From contig CAMTJK010000049.1 in assembly GCA_947072805.1 (NCBI GenBank), forward strand, positions 1 to 14,816: a stretch of 14,816 nucleotides of DNA, given 5' to 3'. Shown here piece by piece: positions 7,334 to 14,611 of this stretch (its first letter is position 1; every line of letters begins with the position of its first letter). A model generated the notes under the pieces. The model was not told the DNA's origin, made no database searches, and saw only the letters and a list, made by a program, of their open reading frames with translations. Source of the DNA: an uncultured Prevotella sp. (GTDB taxonomy: Bacteria; Bacteroidota; Bacteroidia; Bacteroidales; Bacteroidaceae). Both the position numbers and the translations under genes were made by a program.

Positions 7334-8314
7334 TTATAGGATATTTATTTCTTCTATGTTCAAACCGGTTATCAATGAGATTGTATTAATGTCTATCCCG
7401 TGTTGTTTCATGGCTTTAGCCGTTTCTCTTGTAGCTTCGGCTCTTCCTTCGGCTTTACCTTCTATAAGTCCTTCGGCTCTTCCTTCGGCTCTTCCTTCGG
7501 CTCTTCCTTCGGCTTTACCTTCTATAAGTCCTTCGGCTCTTCCTTCGGCTCTTCCTTCGGCTCTTCCTTCGGCTCTTCCTTCTAATTTAGCGGTGTCGAG
7601 AACATCATTTTGAACCATTATGGCATCGATATGTCTGTCATATGCTTGTCTTTCTTTTTTGTCCATCGAAAGGTATTGCAGTCTTTTTCGTGCTTCTCCG
7701 AGTCCCGGAGCTTGTGTATCTTCTTTTATGTGTCCGTTTTTCAGGTAGTCAATCCATTCTTCGAGTGGTGTTGTTGCCACTTTATTGAATTCGTTTACCC
7801 TTATTATGAAGTATTCTGGGAATATGTCTTCCGGTGCTTTCATCTTCAGGGCGTCGCGTTCTTTAGTGTTTACTATGAGTGTATCATCTGTGTGTACGCC
7901 TTTGAATGTTGTTTTGCCGTGATACAGGTAATCGTTGCCTTGTCCGAGGTCAAAGTAGAGAATGTTTATGGAGTACACTTTTTTCACCTTGTCATATTTA
8001 TCTCCCAGAGAAATATGTTCGGTTATGGCTTTTGCTACGCCGTATAATATGCGTTCCAGGTAGTACAGTTCTCTTGTCAGTTGTATTTCAACGATTATTA
8101 TTTCGCCTTTACTGTTTGTTGCCTTTATGTCTACGCGGTTAAATTTGTCGTATGCGTCGTTTTGGTTTGCTTCGCTTTCGAGTATTTCGGTTATTTTTAT
8201 CTTCTCGTTCAGTAGTACAGTAACCAGACCTTCTAGTACGCCGAAGTTTGCTTTGTCTCTGAGCATCCGTTTGGCGGCCCAGTCAAACCTTATGTATTTG
8301 TTGTTCTCGCACAT
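7334..8314 (-). CDS. Rpn family recombination-promoting nuclease / putative transposase (PD-(D/E)XK)
   Basis: Rpn-family proteins are PD-(D/E)XK nucleases related to transposases. Members studied in E. coli raise RecA-independent recombination, and a role in phage defence has been proposed for some. This 326-residue protein opens with the typical YIRFDWAAKRMLRDKANFGVLEG block (7-29). The nuclease core shows VDI (Asp62) and VEIQ (Glu76, Gln78), consistent with an intact catalytic site. Residues 244-293 are a low-complexity run built from EGRA, EGLI and EGKA four-residue units. The last 30 residues (HGIDINTISLITGLNIEEINIL) are the helical tail common in the family. It lies between carbohydrate genes and housekeeping genes and has its own promoter (8399-8429). 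No terminal inverted repeats or target duplications flank it, so it does not look like a complete mobile element. Its cellular role here is unknown. Confidence 0.88.
   Translation of the reverse strand: MCENNKYIRFDWAAKRMLRDKANFGVLEGLVTVLLNEKIKITEILESEANQNDAYDKFNRVDIKATNSKGEIIIVEIQLTRELYYLERILYGVAKAITEHISLGDKYDKVKKVYSINILYFDLGQGNDYLYHGKTTFKGVHTDDTLIVNTKERDALKMKAPEDIFPEYFIIRVNEFNKVATTPLEEWIDYLKNGHIKEDTQAPGLGEARKRLQYLSMDKKERQAYDRHIDAIMVQNDVLDTAKLEGRAEGRAEGRAEGRAEGLIEGKAEGRAEGRAEGRAEGLIEGKAEGRAEATRETAKAMKQHGIDINTISLITGLNIEEINIL
7441..7560. repeat. Perfect 60-bp tandem duplication made of 12-bp units
   Basis: Bases 7441-7500 and 7501-7560 are identical. Each 60-bp copy is five 12-bp units related to CTCTTCCTTCGG, two of them diverged. 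The 12-bp pattern continues to about 7584. It lies inside the Rpn-family gene and, on the minus strand, encodes EGRA/EGLI/EGKA repeats. All units are multiples of three, so gain or loss of a unit keeps the reading frame. Confidence 0.97.
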
Positions 8315-8360
8315 ATATATATAATAATGTATATTCTACTGATTCCCCGAGTGTGGTTTG

Positions 8361-8407
8361 CTTATCTTATTACAGAGATAGTGTAGCCTATCTTATTGCA
8401 AAGATAG
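8361..8407. repeat. Two tandem imperfect hairpin repeats over the Rpn-gene promoter
   Basis: A 19-bp segment (8363-8381) recurs at 8389-8407 with two mismatches, a period of 26 bases. Each copy is nearly self-complementary. The second has a perfect 7-bp stem (CTATCTT at 8388-8394 with AAGATAG at 8401-8407) around a 6-base loop; the first has the same fold with one G-T pair. The right copy contains the -7 element of the promoter at 8399-8429. They could be operators or remnants of a duplication. Confidence 0.7.
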
Positions 8408-8429
8408 TCAGTTTGTGTGAGATGACAAA
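8399..8429 (-). promoter_or_regulatory. Consensus promoter of the Rpn-family gene
   Basis: On the minus strand TTTG (8426-8429), exactly 19 bases, then TATCTTTG (8399-8406) followed by CA is a full match to the Bacteroidota consensus. Transcription would start near 8392 and leave a leader of roughly 78 bases before the ATG at 8314. The -33 element falls in the U-tract of the GH2 terminator, so the gene is insulated from the genes upstream but abuts them closely. Confidence 0.75.
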
Positions 8430-8431
8430 GA

Positions 8432-8471
8432 AATTCCGGCTCAAAAACTTGTTTGTTTCCGAGCCGGAATT
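8432..8471 (-). terminator. Rho-independent terminator after the GH2 gene
   Basis: A perfect 11-bp stem (AATTCCGGCTC at 8432-8442 with GAGCCGGAATT at 8461-8471) encloses an 18-base loop. On the minus strand it is followed by TCTTTGTC, a modest U-tract extended by the TTs of the stem. It starts 36 bases after the GH2 stop codon. Confidence 0.8.
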
Positions 8472-8507
8472 GGTAGTTGTTACAGTCAATCGTTCCCGAT
8501 TGTTGTA

Positions 8508-11420
8508 TCAGAGATTTTTAAGGAATTCTATTTCTATGATTTTCAGAGCGTTGTTGCCGCCTTGTTTTTTGTCGTTGTTTCTGCTGTCCAGTTCCTGTAC
8601 AGCGCCGAAAGCATCTTTTGTTGTGCTTGCGCCGAGAGAGCGTATTGTGAATGTTTCGGCTTCGGGAGCGTTTTTCAGGGGGATATGTATGAAGCTCAGT
8701 GATTTCGGAGTCCATCCTTCCCACACTTTCACGTTGTCAGCATATATGGCGATGGGGTAGGTGGTTGCTCTGAATCCTTTCATTTTCATACAGATTTCAT
8801 CTATCCGTGTTTTTTCTGCGAGTGTATATGTTATCCATGCCTCGTTGAGTTTGCTGCTGCTGTCCCATGATGTGTTTTCTGTGGCGTCGTAGCTCATTTT
8901 GGCGTCGTTGCCGCTGCCGGCTTTTGCTGTTACTATGGGCACTTCTCGTCTCCATTGCTTGAATGATGGTGTTGCCGGTGTCTCGCCTCTGTCGAGTATG
9001 CCTTTCAGTCCGTCAGCCGGTTTGTATGTTGTCAGTCCTCCGGCAACGTCTACATTGTTTGTTGTCAGTGTTATTGTTGCGTCGTCCATACCTTTGGCTT
9101 TGGCTGTCAGGGTTACCTTTCCCGCTTTTGTTGTCGAGCGCAGCATCACTCTGTTCACGCCGCATTCCACGGGCAGTGTGTCTTGCAGGGCGTGGTTGTC
9201 CTTGCCTTTTGCCACGCCTCCGCGCCATTCCGCCTCACCTTTCAGTATGAATTTCACGAGTCTGTTGTCCAGCGGGCATCGGCGTCCTTTTGCGTCCACC
9301 ACTTCCACTTGTACCAGTGCCACGTCGTTGCCGTCGGCTTTCCATCCTGTCGGATTTTCTATTGTTGTCAGTTTTATGTGATGTGGTTCGCCGGTAGTTT
9401 CCAGTACGTATTCCGATTCCTTGTTTCCGTTTCTGTCAAGTCCGGTTGCGGTCAGTTTGTTTGCGGTGTGTTTTACGTTTTTGAAGATATGAAGGAATTT
9501 ATATTTGTGTTCGTCTGCTTTTATTGTCGTGCCGTTTTGTGACAGCACCACGCTGTCGCTTGTCGATACCACATATATTGTAGGAATTGTCTCGTTCTCC
9601 TTATAGTTCCAGTGTCCCACTATGTATGTCTGCGGTTTCAGGTCGTCCACCCATCCGTTCCACATCACCTGGTGTGCGTAGAATGCGTCTTTGGGCACGC
9701 GCATGGGGTCCACCACGCCGCTCACGCGGTAGTTGTCTGCCGAGCGTCCGTGTGTCTGTGTGTCGCTGAACACTATTTTCACGCCTCCGGAGTTCACTTT
9801 CGTTCCGCTTCCCGGTCTTTCCAGCCAGTAGTCGTACCATCGTTCCACGAGTTCAGCCACAAATTCGTCGTTGTTATGGTTGTATGCGTCAGCGGGTGCG
9901 TTACGGTACAGAGGTCCGTCTCCCTCCTTGTGGTAAGGATAGCTCCATGAGTTCCAGTACCATCTTAGTGCTTCGTCCCGGCAGTATTCCATCATCCACA
10001 TCGGTTTGGTGTCGCTTTTGTTCACGTAGAGCATTTCTCCGCCATATTCGGCTTCGGGTCTGTCCAGCATTTCGCGGCATCCTATTGCCCTGCCGCCGTT
10101 GGGGTCATATTTGTTTCTGATGGCTTTCATAGCCGTCATGTGTTCGCCTGTTATGCGTTGGTTACCGCATTCGTAGAATATTACGCTTGGGTTGTTTCTG
10201 TTATATATTATGGCGTCTCTCATCACCTCCTCTCGGTGTTCCCATCTTCGTCCTTCCACGTCTTTTTCCGCGTCGCCGGCGGGCATTGCCTGTATCAGTC
10301 CCACTCTGTCGCACGATTCCACGTCTTGTTTCCACGGTGCCACGTGCATCCATCTCACCACGTTTCCGCCGCTTTTCACCTGCAGGTCGTTCGAGTAGTC
10401 GCTGAGCCATGCCGGTACCGACATGCCCACGCCGGGCCATTCGTTGCTTGTGCGCTGTGCATATCCGTGTACCATCATCACTCTGTCGTTGAGGTAGAAC
10501 ATGCCGTTGCGGAATTCGGTCTTTCTGAATCCAGTTGTTGTCACCACTTTGTCGTTCTTGTCGCCCTCTTTGTCGGTGAGGTGTGTTGTTACGTCATACA
10601 GGTAGCCGTATCCCCAGCTCCAGAAGTGCAGTCCGTATGCTCTTGCTTCGGCTTTCAGTATTGCGGTGCCGTGTGCCGGTATTACTGTTTCTTCGCTTGC
10701 GAAGTTGCATATCTTGTTTTTTCCGTCCTCTTTGTTGCGGTCGGTCACAGCCACTGTCAGTCTTTTTGTCACCGGTGTGTCGGTTTCGTTTTTCACTTCG
10801 CTTTCCACGCATATTGTGGCTGCGTGTCCGCTAATGTCGAAGTCTTTGGCATAGACGTACACACCTGTTGTCTTCAGGTTGCTGTATAGTGGCAGTGTCT
10901 GGTACACCATGTCGGTAATGTGCAGCCATACGTTCTTCGGCAGTCCGCCGTAGTTGGCGTTGAAGTTGTTGTTGTTCCACTGGTATGTCGATTTCGTGTC
11001 GCGCTCGTGATAGTTCCAGTCGTTGTCTGTGCGCACTTCTATCTGGTTTTTCCCGGCTTTTATGTAGTTTGTTATGTCAAATCCGAATGCCATTACGCCG
11101 TTTTCGTGCAGTCCCACCTGTTTGCCGTTCACAAACACTTCGGCTGCCTGTCGTGCTCCTTCAAACTCTATTATCACTCGTTTCCCGTTTGTGTTTTCGG
11201 GCAGGGTGAATATCTTTTTGTACCATATCACCGAGTCGCGCATTTCTTTGATGCCCACCTTGTAGGCGTCATCTTCGTTCCATGCGCGTGGCAGTGTTAC
11301 GGTTTTCTTGCTTTTCCCTATGGTCCAGCCCGAGTTGAAGTTGTATGTTTCGCGTGCGGTTGTGCTCATCGCAATGGCGATGCAGCATGTGGTCAGTAGT
11401 TGTTTAAATGAAATTCCCAT
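8508..11420 (-). CDS. Glycoside hydrolase family 2 enzyme with C-terminal galactose-binding-like module
   Basis: GH2 enzymes remove beta-linked galactose, glucuronic/galacturonic acid, mannose or related residues with retention. Beside a rhamnogalacturonan lyase, a beta-galactosidase-like role on pectin side chains or oligosaccharides is likely but not proven. The 970-residue protein has a signal peptide (about 1-22), a jelly-roll sugar-binding domain (about 30-175), an Ig-like domain (about 180-300), a TIM barrel (about 305-590), an Ig-like DUF4982-type domain (about 597-675), another Ig-like domain (about 680-790) and an F5/8-type discoidin-like module (about 835-968, with ATENTSWDS and WITYTL). 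The probable nucleophile is Glu478 in MMEYC. The usual acid/base motif GNE reads GNQ (Gln421), with Glu417 four residues earlier in FYECGNQ. No type IX sorting domain follows, so it is probably periplasmic. The start codon lies inside an 18-bp inverted-repeat arm. Substrate is uncertain. Confidence 0.88.
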   Translation of the reverse strand: MGISFKQLLTTCCIAIAMSTTARETYNFNSGWTIGKSKKTVTLPRAWNEDDAYKVGIKEMRDSVIWYKKIFTLPENTNGKRVIIEFEGARQAAEVFVNGKQVGLHENGVMAFGFDITNYIKAGKNQIEVRTDNDWNYHERDTKSTYQWNNNNFNANYGGLPKNVWLHITDMVYQTLPLYSNLKTTGVYVYAKDFDISGHAATICVESEVKNETDTPVTKRLTVAVTDRNKEDGKNKICNFASEETVIPAHGTAILKAEARAYGLHFWSWGYGYLYDVTTHLTDKEGDKNDKVVTTTGFRKTEFRNGMFYLNDRVMMVHGYAQRTSNEWPGVGMSVPAWLSDYSNDLQVKSGGNVVRWMHVAPWKQDVESCDRVGLIQAMPAGDAEKDVEGRRWEHREEVMRDAIIYNRNNPSVIFYECGNQRITGEHMTAMKAIRNKYDPNGGRAIGCREMLDRPEAEYGGEMLYVNKSDTKPMWMMEYCRDEALRWYWNSWSYPYHKEGDGPLYRNAPADAYNHNNDEFVAELVERWYDYWLERPGSGTKVNSGGVKIVFSDTQTHGRSADNYRVSGVVDPMRVPKDAFYAHQVMWNGWVDDLKPQTYIVGHWNYKENETIPTIYVVSTSDSVVLSQNGTTIKADEHKYKFLHIFKNVKHTANKLTATGLDRNGNKESEYVLETTGEPHHIKLTTIENPTGWKADGNDVALVQVEVVDAKGRRCPLDNRLVKFILKGEAEWRGGVAKGKDNHALQDTLPVECGVNRVMLRSTTKAGKVTLTAKAKGMDDATITLTTNNVDVAGGLTTYKPADGLKGILDRGETPATPSFKQWRREVPIVTAKAGSGNDAKMSYDATENTSWDSSSKLNEAWITYTLAEKTRIDEICMKMKGFRATTYPIAIYADNVKVWEGWTPKSLSFIHIPLKNAPEAETFTIRSLGASTTKDAFGAVQELDSRNNDKKQGGNNALKIIEIEFLKNL

Positions 11421-11562
11421 ATTTCCAAGATAGATTTTCTTTACGTTATTCCTTTGCTGTGTTTTCTGCCTTGCTTTCCGGATTCTTTTCGTTGTCCGTT
11501 TTGCTCTTGCGGCAGCTTTTGTTGCAAAGATACGTATCTTGTCTTTGGAAATATGGGAATTT
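11411..11562. repeat. Perfect 18-bp inverted repeat flanking a 116-bp spacer at the GH2 start
   Basis: AAATTCCCATATTTCCAA at 11411-11428 and its exact reverse complement at 11545-11562 face each other across 116 bases. The left arm contains the GH2 ATG (11418-11420) and its next codons; the right arm lies upstream in the gap after the PL11 gene. TATCTT next to the right arm and AAGATA next to the left arm suggest the similarity continues after a short gap. An exact 18-base match in a gap of this size is not expected by chance. Possible roles are an invertible promoter or an RNA pairing that hides the start codon. Confidence 0.92.
11525..11532 (-). promoter_or_regulatory. Promoter-like -7 element of the GH2 gene
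   Basis: TATCTTTG, followed by CAA, on the minus strand is an exact TAnnTTTG element, the same as at the Rpn-gene promoter. No TTTG occurs 19-21 bases upstream; that position falls in the right arm of the inverted repeat. The element is part of a perfect 14-bp palindrome (AAGATACGTATCTT, 11527-11540). A transcript from here would begin near 11518 and lack the right arm. Confidence 0.45.
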
Positions 11563-11615
11563 TGTACGAAAATCGTGACTATTGTCCGATTAGGTATCGT
11601 TTCTGTCTGTATTTG

Positions 11616-14225
11616 TTATCGTTTCAGCAGCTTCTTCGTGAATTTGCCTTCTTTCGATTCTACCTTCAGCATGTAGATGCCTGCGGGCAGTTTGTTCAGA
11701 CCGTATATTTCGAATGGAGCCTGGTTCACCACGAAGTGGTCTACGTCAGTGACCTTGGCGCCTGCCATGCTGTACAGACCTATCTTCACGTTCTGTGCCT
11801 CGTTGAGGTCGAATGTCAGCACTATGCTGTTATTGAATGACGATTTGCCTATCTTCACCCATTCGTCTGCGTTGTCGGTTGTCTTCACGCCGTTTATGCC
11901 TTCCGTACCGACGGCATGTATGCGTATTGTGTCATACTTCTGCGTGTTGTCCACCACGTTCTTGCCGCTCTTCAGCACAAATTCGTAGTCGCCTTCCATG
12001 GTCGGAGCGCCTTCCAGGGTGAGGGTCTTTGTCAGATATATGTCGCGTGTGAGCTTGAAGCCGTCGGGGTTGCCGGTCACCTTCGATGCTCCTGACGGGT
12101 CGGTCCACTTTATGAGCGACGGTCCTGCGCAGTTCACCCATTTCAGCACAATGGTCTTTATGCTGTCACCCACGCCTACGGTCTGTTCCATTGCGCCTTC
12201 GCCCATCAGTGCATATCTTGATGTTAGCGATGCGGGCAGATAATAGCCCAGGTGTGGCGGCTGGTTGTAAGCCACGTTCTGCCATGCCACGCCCAGTCGG
12301 TACACATGGTCGTGCATCAGCGTAGGTATGCGGTAGCTTGTCTCCGTGTCTGTTGCGAAGATGTATACCTGTGAGGGATCGGCACCGTTCCATAGCACCA
12401 CTTCCTCACGCCAGTCGCCGAAGAGGTCGGCTTGCAGGCACGGTGTTGCCTTTGTTGTGTTGCAGGTGCGTGCGCTCGTTGCTGTCAGTCGTGCCAGATC
12501 CGACACTACGCCCTTTGTCACTTTGCTTACTTTCGGTGTGCAGGCGTCGCTTGTAGAGCTGTAGTTTCCGTCGAACAGTTCGTCCTGCAGGTCGCCGTCC
12601 CAGTATATGCGGAAGTTTGTAGAACCTTGTCCGGCGTATATTACCGAACCGTCCACGGCCGTGTGCGTGCCGTCTTTGGCTGCTGTCCAGAATTCGAAGC
12701 CCTCATAGTCGGCCTCTATGTCGGCAGCCATGCCGCGACCGTTATCACCCTCGCTTGTTGCGCTGTATATTATTTCGCCTGTGGCTGCATCGTGCAGGTC
12801 CCATCCGTAGGGCGATCCCTCGTGTACTTCCAGCACTTCCAGTCCCGGACGCTGCGGTACAAGGTCGCTCAGGTGTATGGCGTCGCCGTGACCGTAGCCG
12901 GTGGCATAGAGCAGCCAGCCGTCGTTGTCGAGTGCTGCCGAGCCCCATATTATCTCGTCGCATCCGTCACCGTCCACGTCGGCTACCGATATGTTGTGGT
13001 TGCCGTTGCCGTACATGGTGCGGCTGCCGGAGCCGCTTGTACATGCTGTGTACGTCTTTGTCTCGCTGTTGCCTTCGGCGTCATAGCGTATCATCTTTGT
13101 CTTCGATGCAGATGCGGAGAGCCAGCGTGTCGATATCTTGCTTCCGTCAAAGTCTACAGCCCATAGGTATGCCCATGTGTAGTATCCGCGGCAGAACACT
13201 GCGCTCGGTCTTGCGTCAGGACCGTCCAGGTATGCCACTGTAGCGAGGTATCGTTCGCCGCGGTTGCCGTACGATGTGTCGGTCTTGCCCGAACGGTCGT
13301 CCCAGTTGAATGACCATCCCGGTTCGCCGCCCCAGTTGGGGGAGCCGTCAGAGTTGGGTGCGCGGTTCGGACGGTAGAATACGGTGTGTATGGCCTTGCC
13401 CGTCTCTCCGTCAAACACTGTCAGCCACTCCTGTCCGCCGGTCACCTTTCCGCTCGAGTTGCGCCAGTCCTTGGTATTGTTCACGTTCTTTATCGTTTCG
13501 TCGTCGGCAACTTCGCTCACGTATGCTCCTGTGGCGTCCTTGCTGCCTGCGGCGGTCTTCAGCATCATTTCAGCCTTTCCGTCACCGTCAAAGTCGTACA
13601 CCATAAACTGTGTGTAGTGTGCTCCGGCGCGTACGTTCACGCCGAGATCCACGCGCCACAGTTTTGTGCCGTCCATCTTGTAGCAGTCTATGTATACGTT
13701 ACCCGTATAGCCGCTTTGCGAGTTGTCTTTAGAGTTGCTCGGGTCCCATTTCACAAACAGTTCATACTGTCCGTCGCCGTCCACGTCACCCACGCTGCAG
13801 TCGTTTGGCGAGTATGTGTATGCTTCGCTTGCCGGTGTTGTGCCGCCTGCGGGTCTGTCGAGCTGTATGGTGCGGTAGTTGTTCTCGGGGAATATCTCAC
13901 AATCTTCCGATCTGTCCACCTCTACGCCTTTCACCTTTGTCACTACGGTATATACGCTGCTTGCGAAGCCGGATTTGTCCACGTAGTTCGTCTTTTCGAA
14001 GATGTTAGAGGCTATTAGTGTGCCGTCGCGCAGCAGGTCGAATGTTGTCTCGTCGGGGTCGGTGCCCAGAAATCTCCAGCTTACAAAGCGTCCCATACCT
14101 GTCGATGCAGGTATAGAGAGCACGCCGCGGGTCAGTTTTTCCATCTGACTTGTGGGCGTTGTTTGGGCTTGTACTCCCATTGTGCCTGCCAACAGCAGGG
14201 CTAATGCGTAATGTCTTTTTCTCAT
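11616..14225 (-). CDS. PL11 family rhamnogalacturonan lyase, secreted by the type IX system
   Basis: PL11 enzymes cut the alternating rhamnose-galacturonate backbone of rhamnogalacturonan I by beta-elimination. The 869-residue protein has a signal peptide (1-20, cleavage near VQA-Q) and an N-terminal beta domain with the typical LTRGVLSIPASTGMGRFVSWRFLG opening, cited here as residues 31-54. An eight-bladed propeller follows, to about residue 670. It shows calcium-loop motifs DVDGDG (147-152), DFDGDG (211-216), DVDGDG (416-421) and a degenerate DLFGDW at 600-605, as in YesW-type lyases, and has the NISVADVDGDGCDEIIWGS blade. An Ig-like segment (about 675-775) leads to a type IX sorting domain (about 795-869, ending in PAGIYMLKVESKEGKFTKKLLKR), which implies export across the outer membrane or surface attachment. 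The gene is the richest in G+C in the window. The GH2 gene follows after 195 bases. No terminator is visible between them, so read-through is possible. Confidence 0.93.
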   Translation of the reverse strand: MRKRHYALALLLAGTMGVQAQTTPTSQMEKLTRGVLSIPASTGMGRFVSWRFLGTDPDETTFDLLRDGTLIASNIFEKTNYVDKSGFASSVYTVVTKVKGVEVDRSEDCEIFPENNYRTIQLDRPAGGTTPASEAYTYSPNDCSVGDVDGDGQYELFVKWDPSNSKDNSQSGYTGNVYIDCYKMDGTKLWRVDLGVNVRAGAHYTQFMVYDFDGDGKAEMMLKTAAGSKDATGAYVSEVADDETIKNVNNTKDWRNSSGKVTGGQEWLTVFDGETGKAIHTVFYRPNRAPNSDGSPNWGGEPGWSFNWDDRSGKTDTSYGNRGERYLATVAYLDGPDARPSAVFCRGYYTWAYLWAVDFDGSKISTRWLSASASKTKMIRYDAEGNSETKTYTACTSGSGSRTMYGNGNHNISVADVDGDGCDEIIWGSAALDNDGWLLYATGYGHGDAIHLSDLVPQRPGLEVLEVHEGSPYGWDLHDAATGEIIYSATSEGDNGRGMAADIEADYEGFEFWTAAKDGTHTAVDGSVIYAGQGSTNFRIYWDGDLQDELFDGNYSSTSDACTPKVSKVTKGVVSDLARLTATSARTCNTTKATPCLQADLFGDWREEVVLWNGADPSQVYIFATDTETSYRIPTLMHDHVYRLGVAWQNVAYNQPPHLGYYLPASLTSRYALMGEGAMEQTVGVGDSIKTIVLKWVNCAGPSLIKWTDPSGASKVTGNPDGFKLTRDIYLTKTLTLEGAPTMEGDYEFVLKSGKNVVDNTQKYDTIRIHAVGTEGINGVKTTDNADEWVKIGKSSFNNSIVLTFDLNEAQNVKIGLYSMAGAKVTDVDHFVVNQAPFEIYGLNKLPAGIYMLKVESKEGKFTKKLLKR

Positions 14226-14376
14226 ATATATGATTAGTTTCTAGTTATAAAAATCGTGTCTCGCAGTTTGAAGCTCTGTTTCCTGATGCTTTTCTGTGGC
14301 ATTTATCGTTGATGTTATTCCTAAAGGTTATGGTTACAGTCTTTTGCTGCAATACATATTTATGCAATCTACGCTG

Positions 14377-14384
14377 CAAACTTA
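14377..14384 (-). promoter_or_regulatory. Candidate proximal promoter element of the PL11 gene
   Basis: TAAGTTTG followed by CA on the minus strand matches the extended -7 element. No TTTG lies at the proper distance upstream, which is common for activator-dependent promoters. The leader to the ATG at 14225 would be about 145 bases. Confidence 0.4.
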
Positions 14385-14549
14385 CAAATAAATATTTAAA
14401 CCTTATCTGTTTTTTCTACGAAACGTCGCGCTTTTAACCAATGTTAAACTATATGTCATGGGAATTTTTACTGTTTCAGAATTGATATAAACGACGGCAG
14501 AGACTACTTGTGACAAGGCTCATGGTTGTTTTTTGTTGTCTTGGTTGTC

Positions 14550-14611
14550 GTCAAATATATACACCATATTATAAATAAAAGATGTCTTGCCTGTTGTCAA
14601 AAATATACATC
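14550..14611. repeat. Direct repeat of a 16-bp promoter-like segment
   Basis: GTCAAATATATACACC (14550-14565) and GTCAAAAATATACATC (14596-14611) agree at 14 of 16 positions and are 46 bases apart. Each carries a minus-strand TAnnTTTG match (14552-14559 and 14598-14605). They may be tandem promoters or paired binding sites for a regulator of the pectin genes. Confidence 0.5.

Noticed and set aside
7441..7584. CRISPR-like array
   Set aside because: The repeats are 12-bp units without unique spacers, lie inside a coding sequence and keep its frame.
10140..10889. Long plus-strand frames opposite the GH2 and PL11 genes (also 12432-13166 and 13386-14018)
   Set aside because: Their composition is dominated by His, Cys, Val and Phe as expected for antisense shadows; the minus-strand proteins match known families along their length.
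11384..11388. Lipoprotein signal at the GH2 N-terminus (LLTTCC, Cys12/Cys13)
   Set aside because: The Cys lies too early, before a full hydrophobic stretch, and lacks a proper lipobox; a normal signal peptide ending near residue 22 fits better.
11454..11840. Plus-strand frame of 128 codons in and beyond the PL11-GH2 gap, which includes the right inverted-repeat arm and thus a second ATGGGAATTT
   Set aside because: Most of it is antisense to the PL11 tail. The shared start is explained by the inverted repeat, and the protein has no recognisable features.
14459..14468. ATGGGAATTTTT upstream of PL11, resembling part of the inverted-repeat arm
   Set aside because: Only about 11 bases match and the flanks differ; this can occur by chance in AT-rich DNA.
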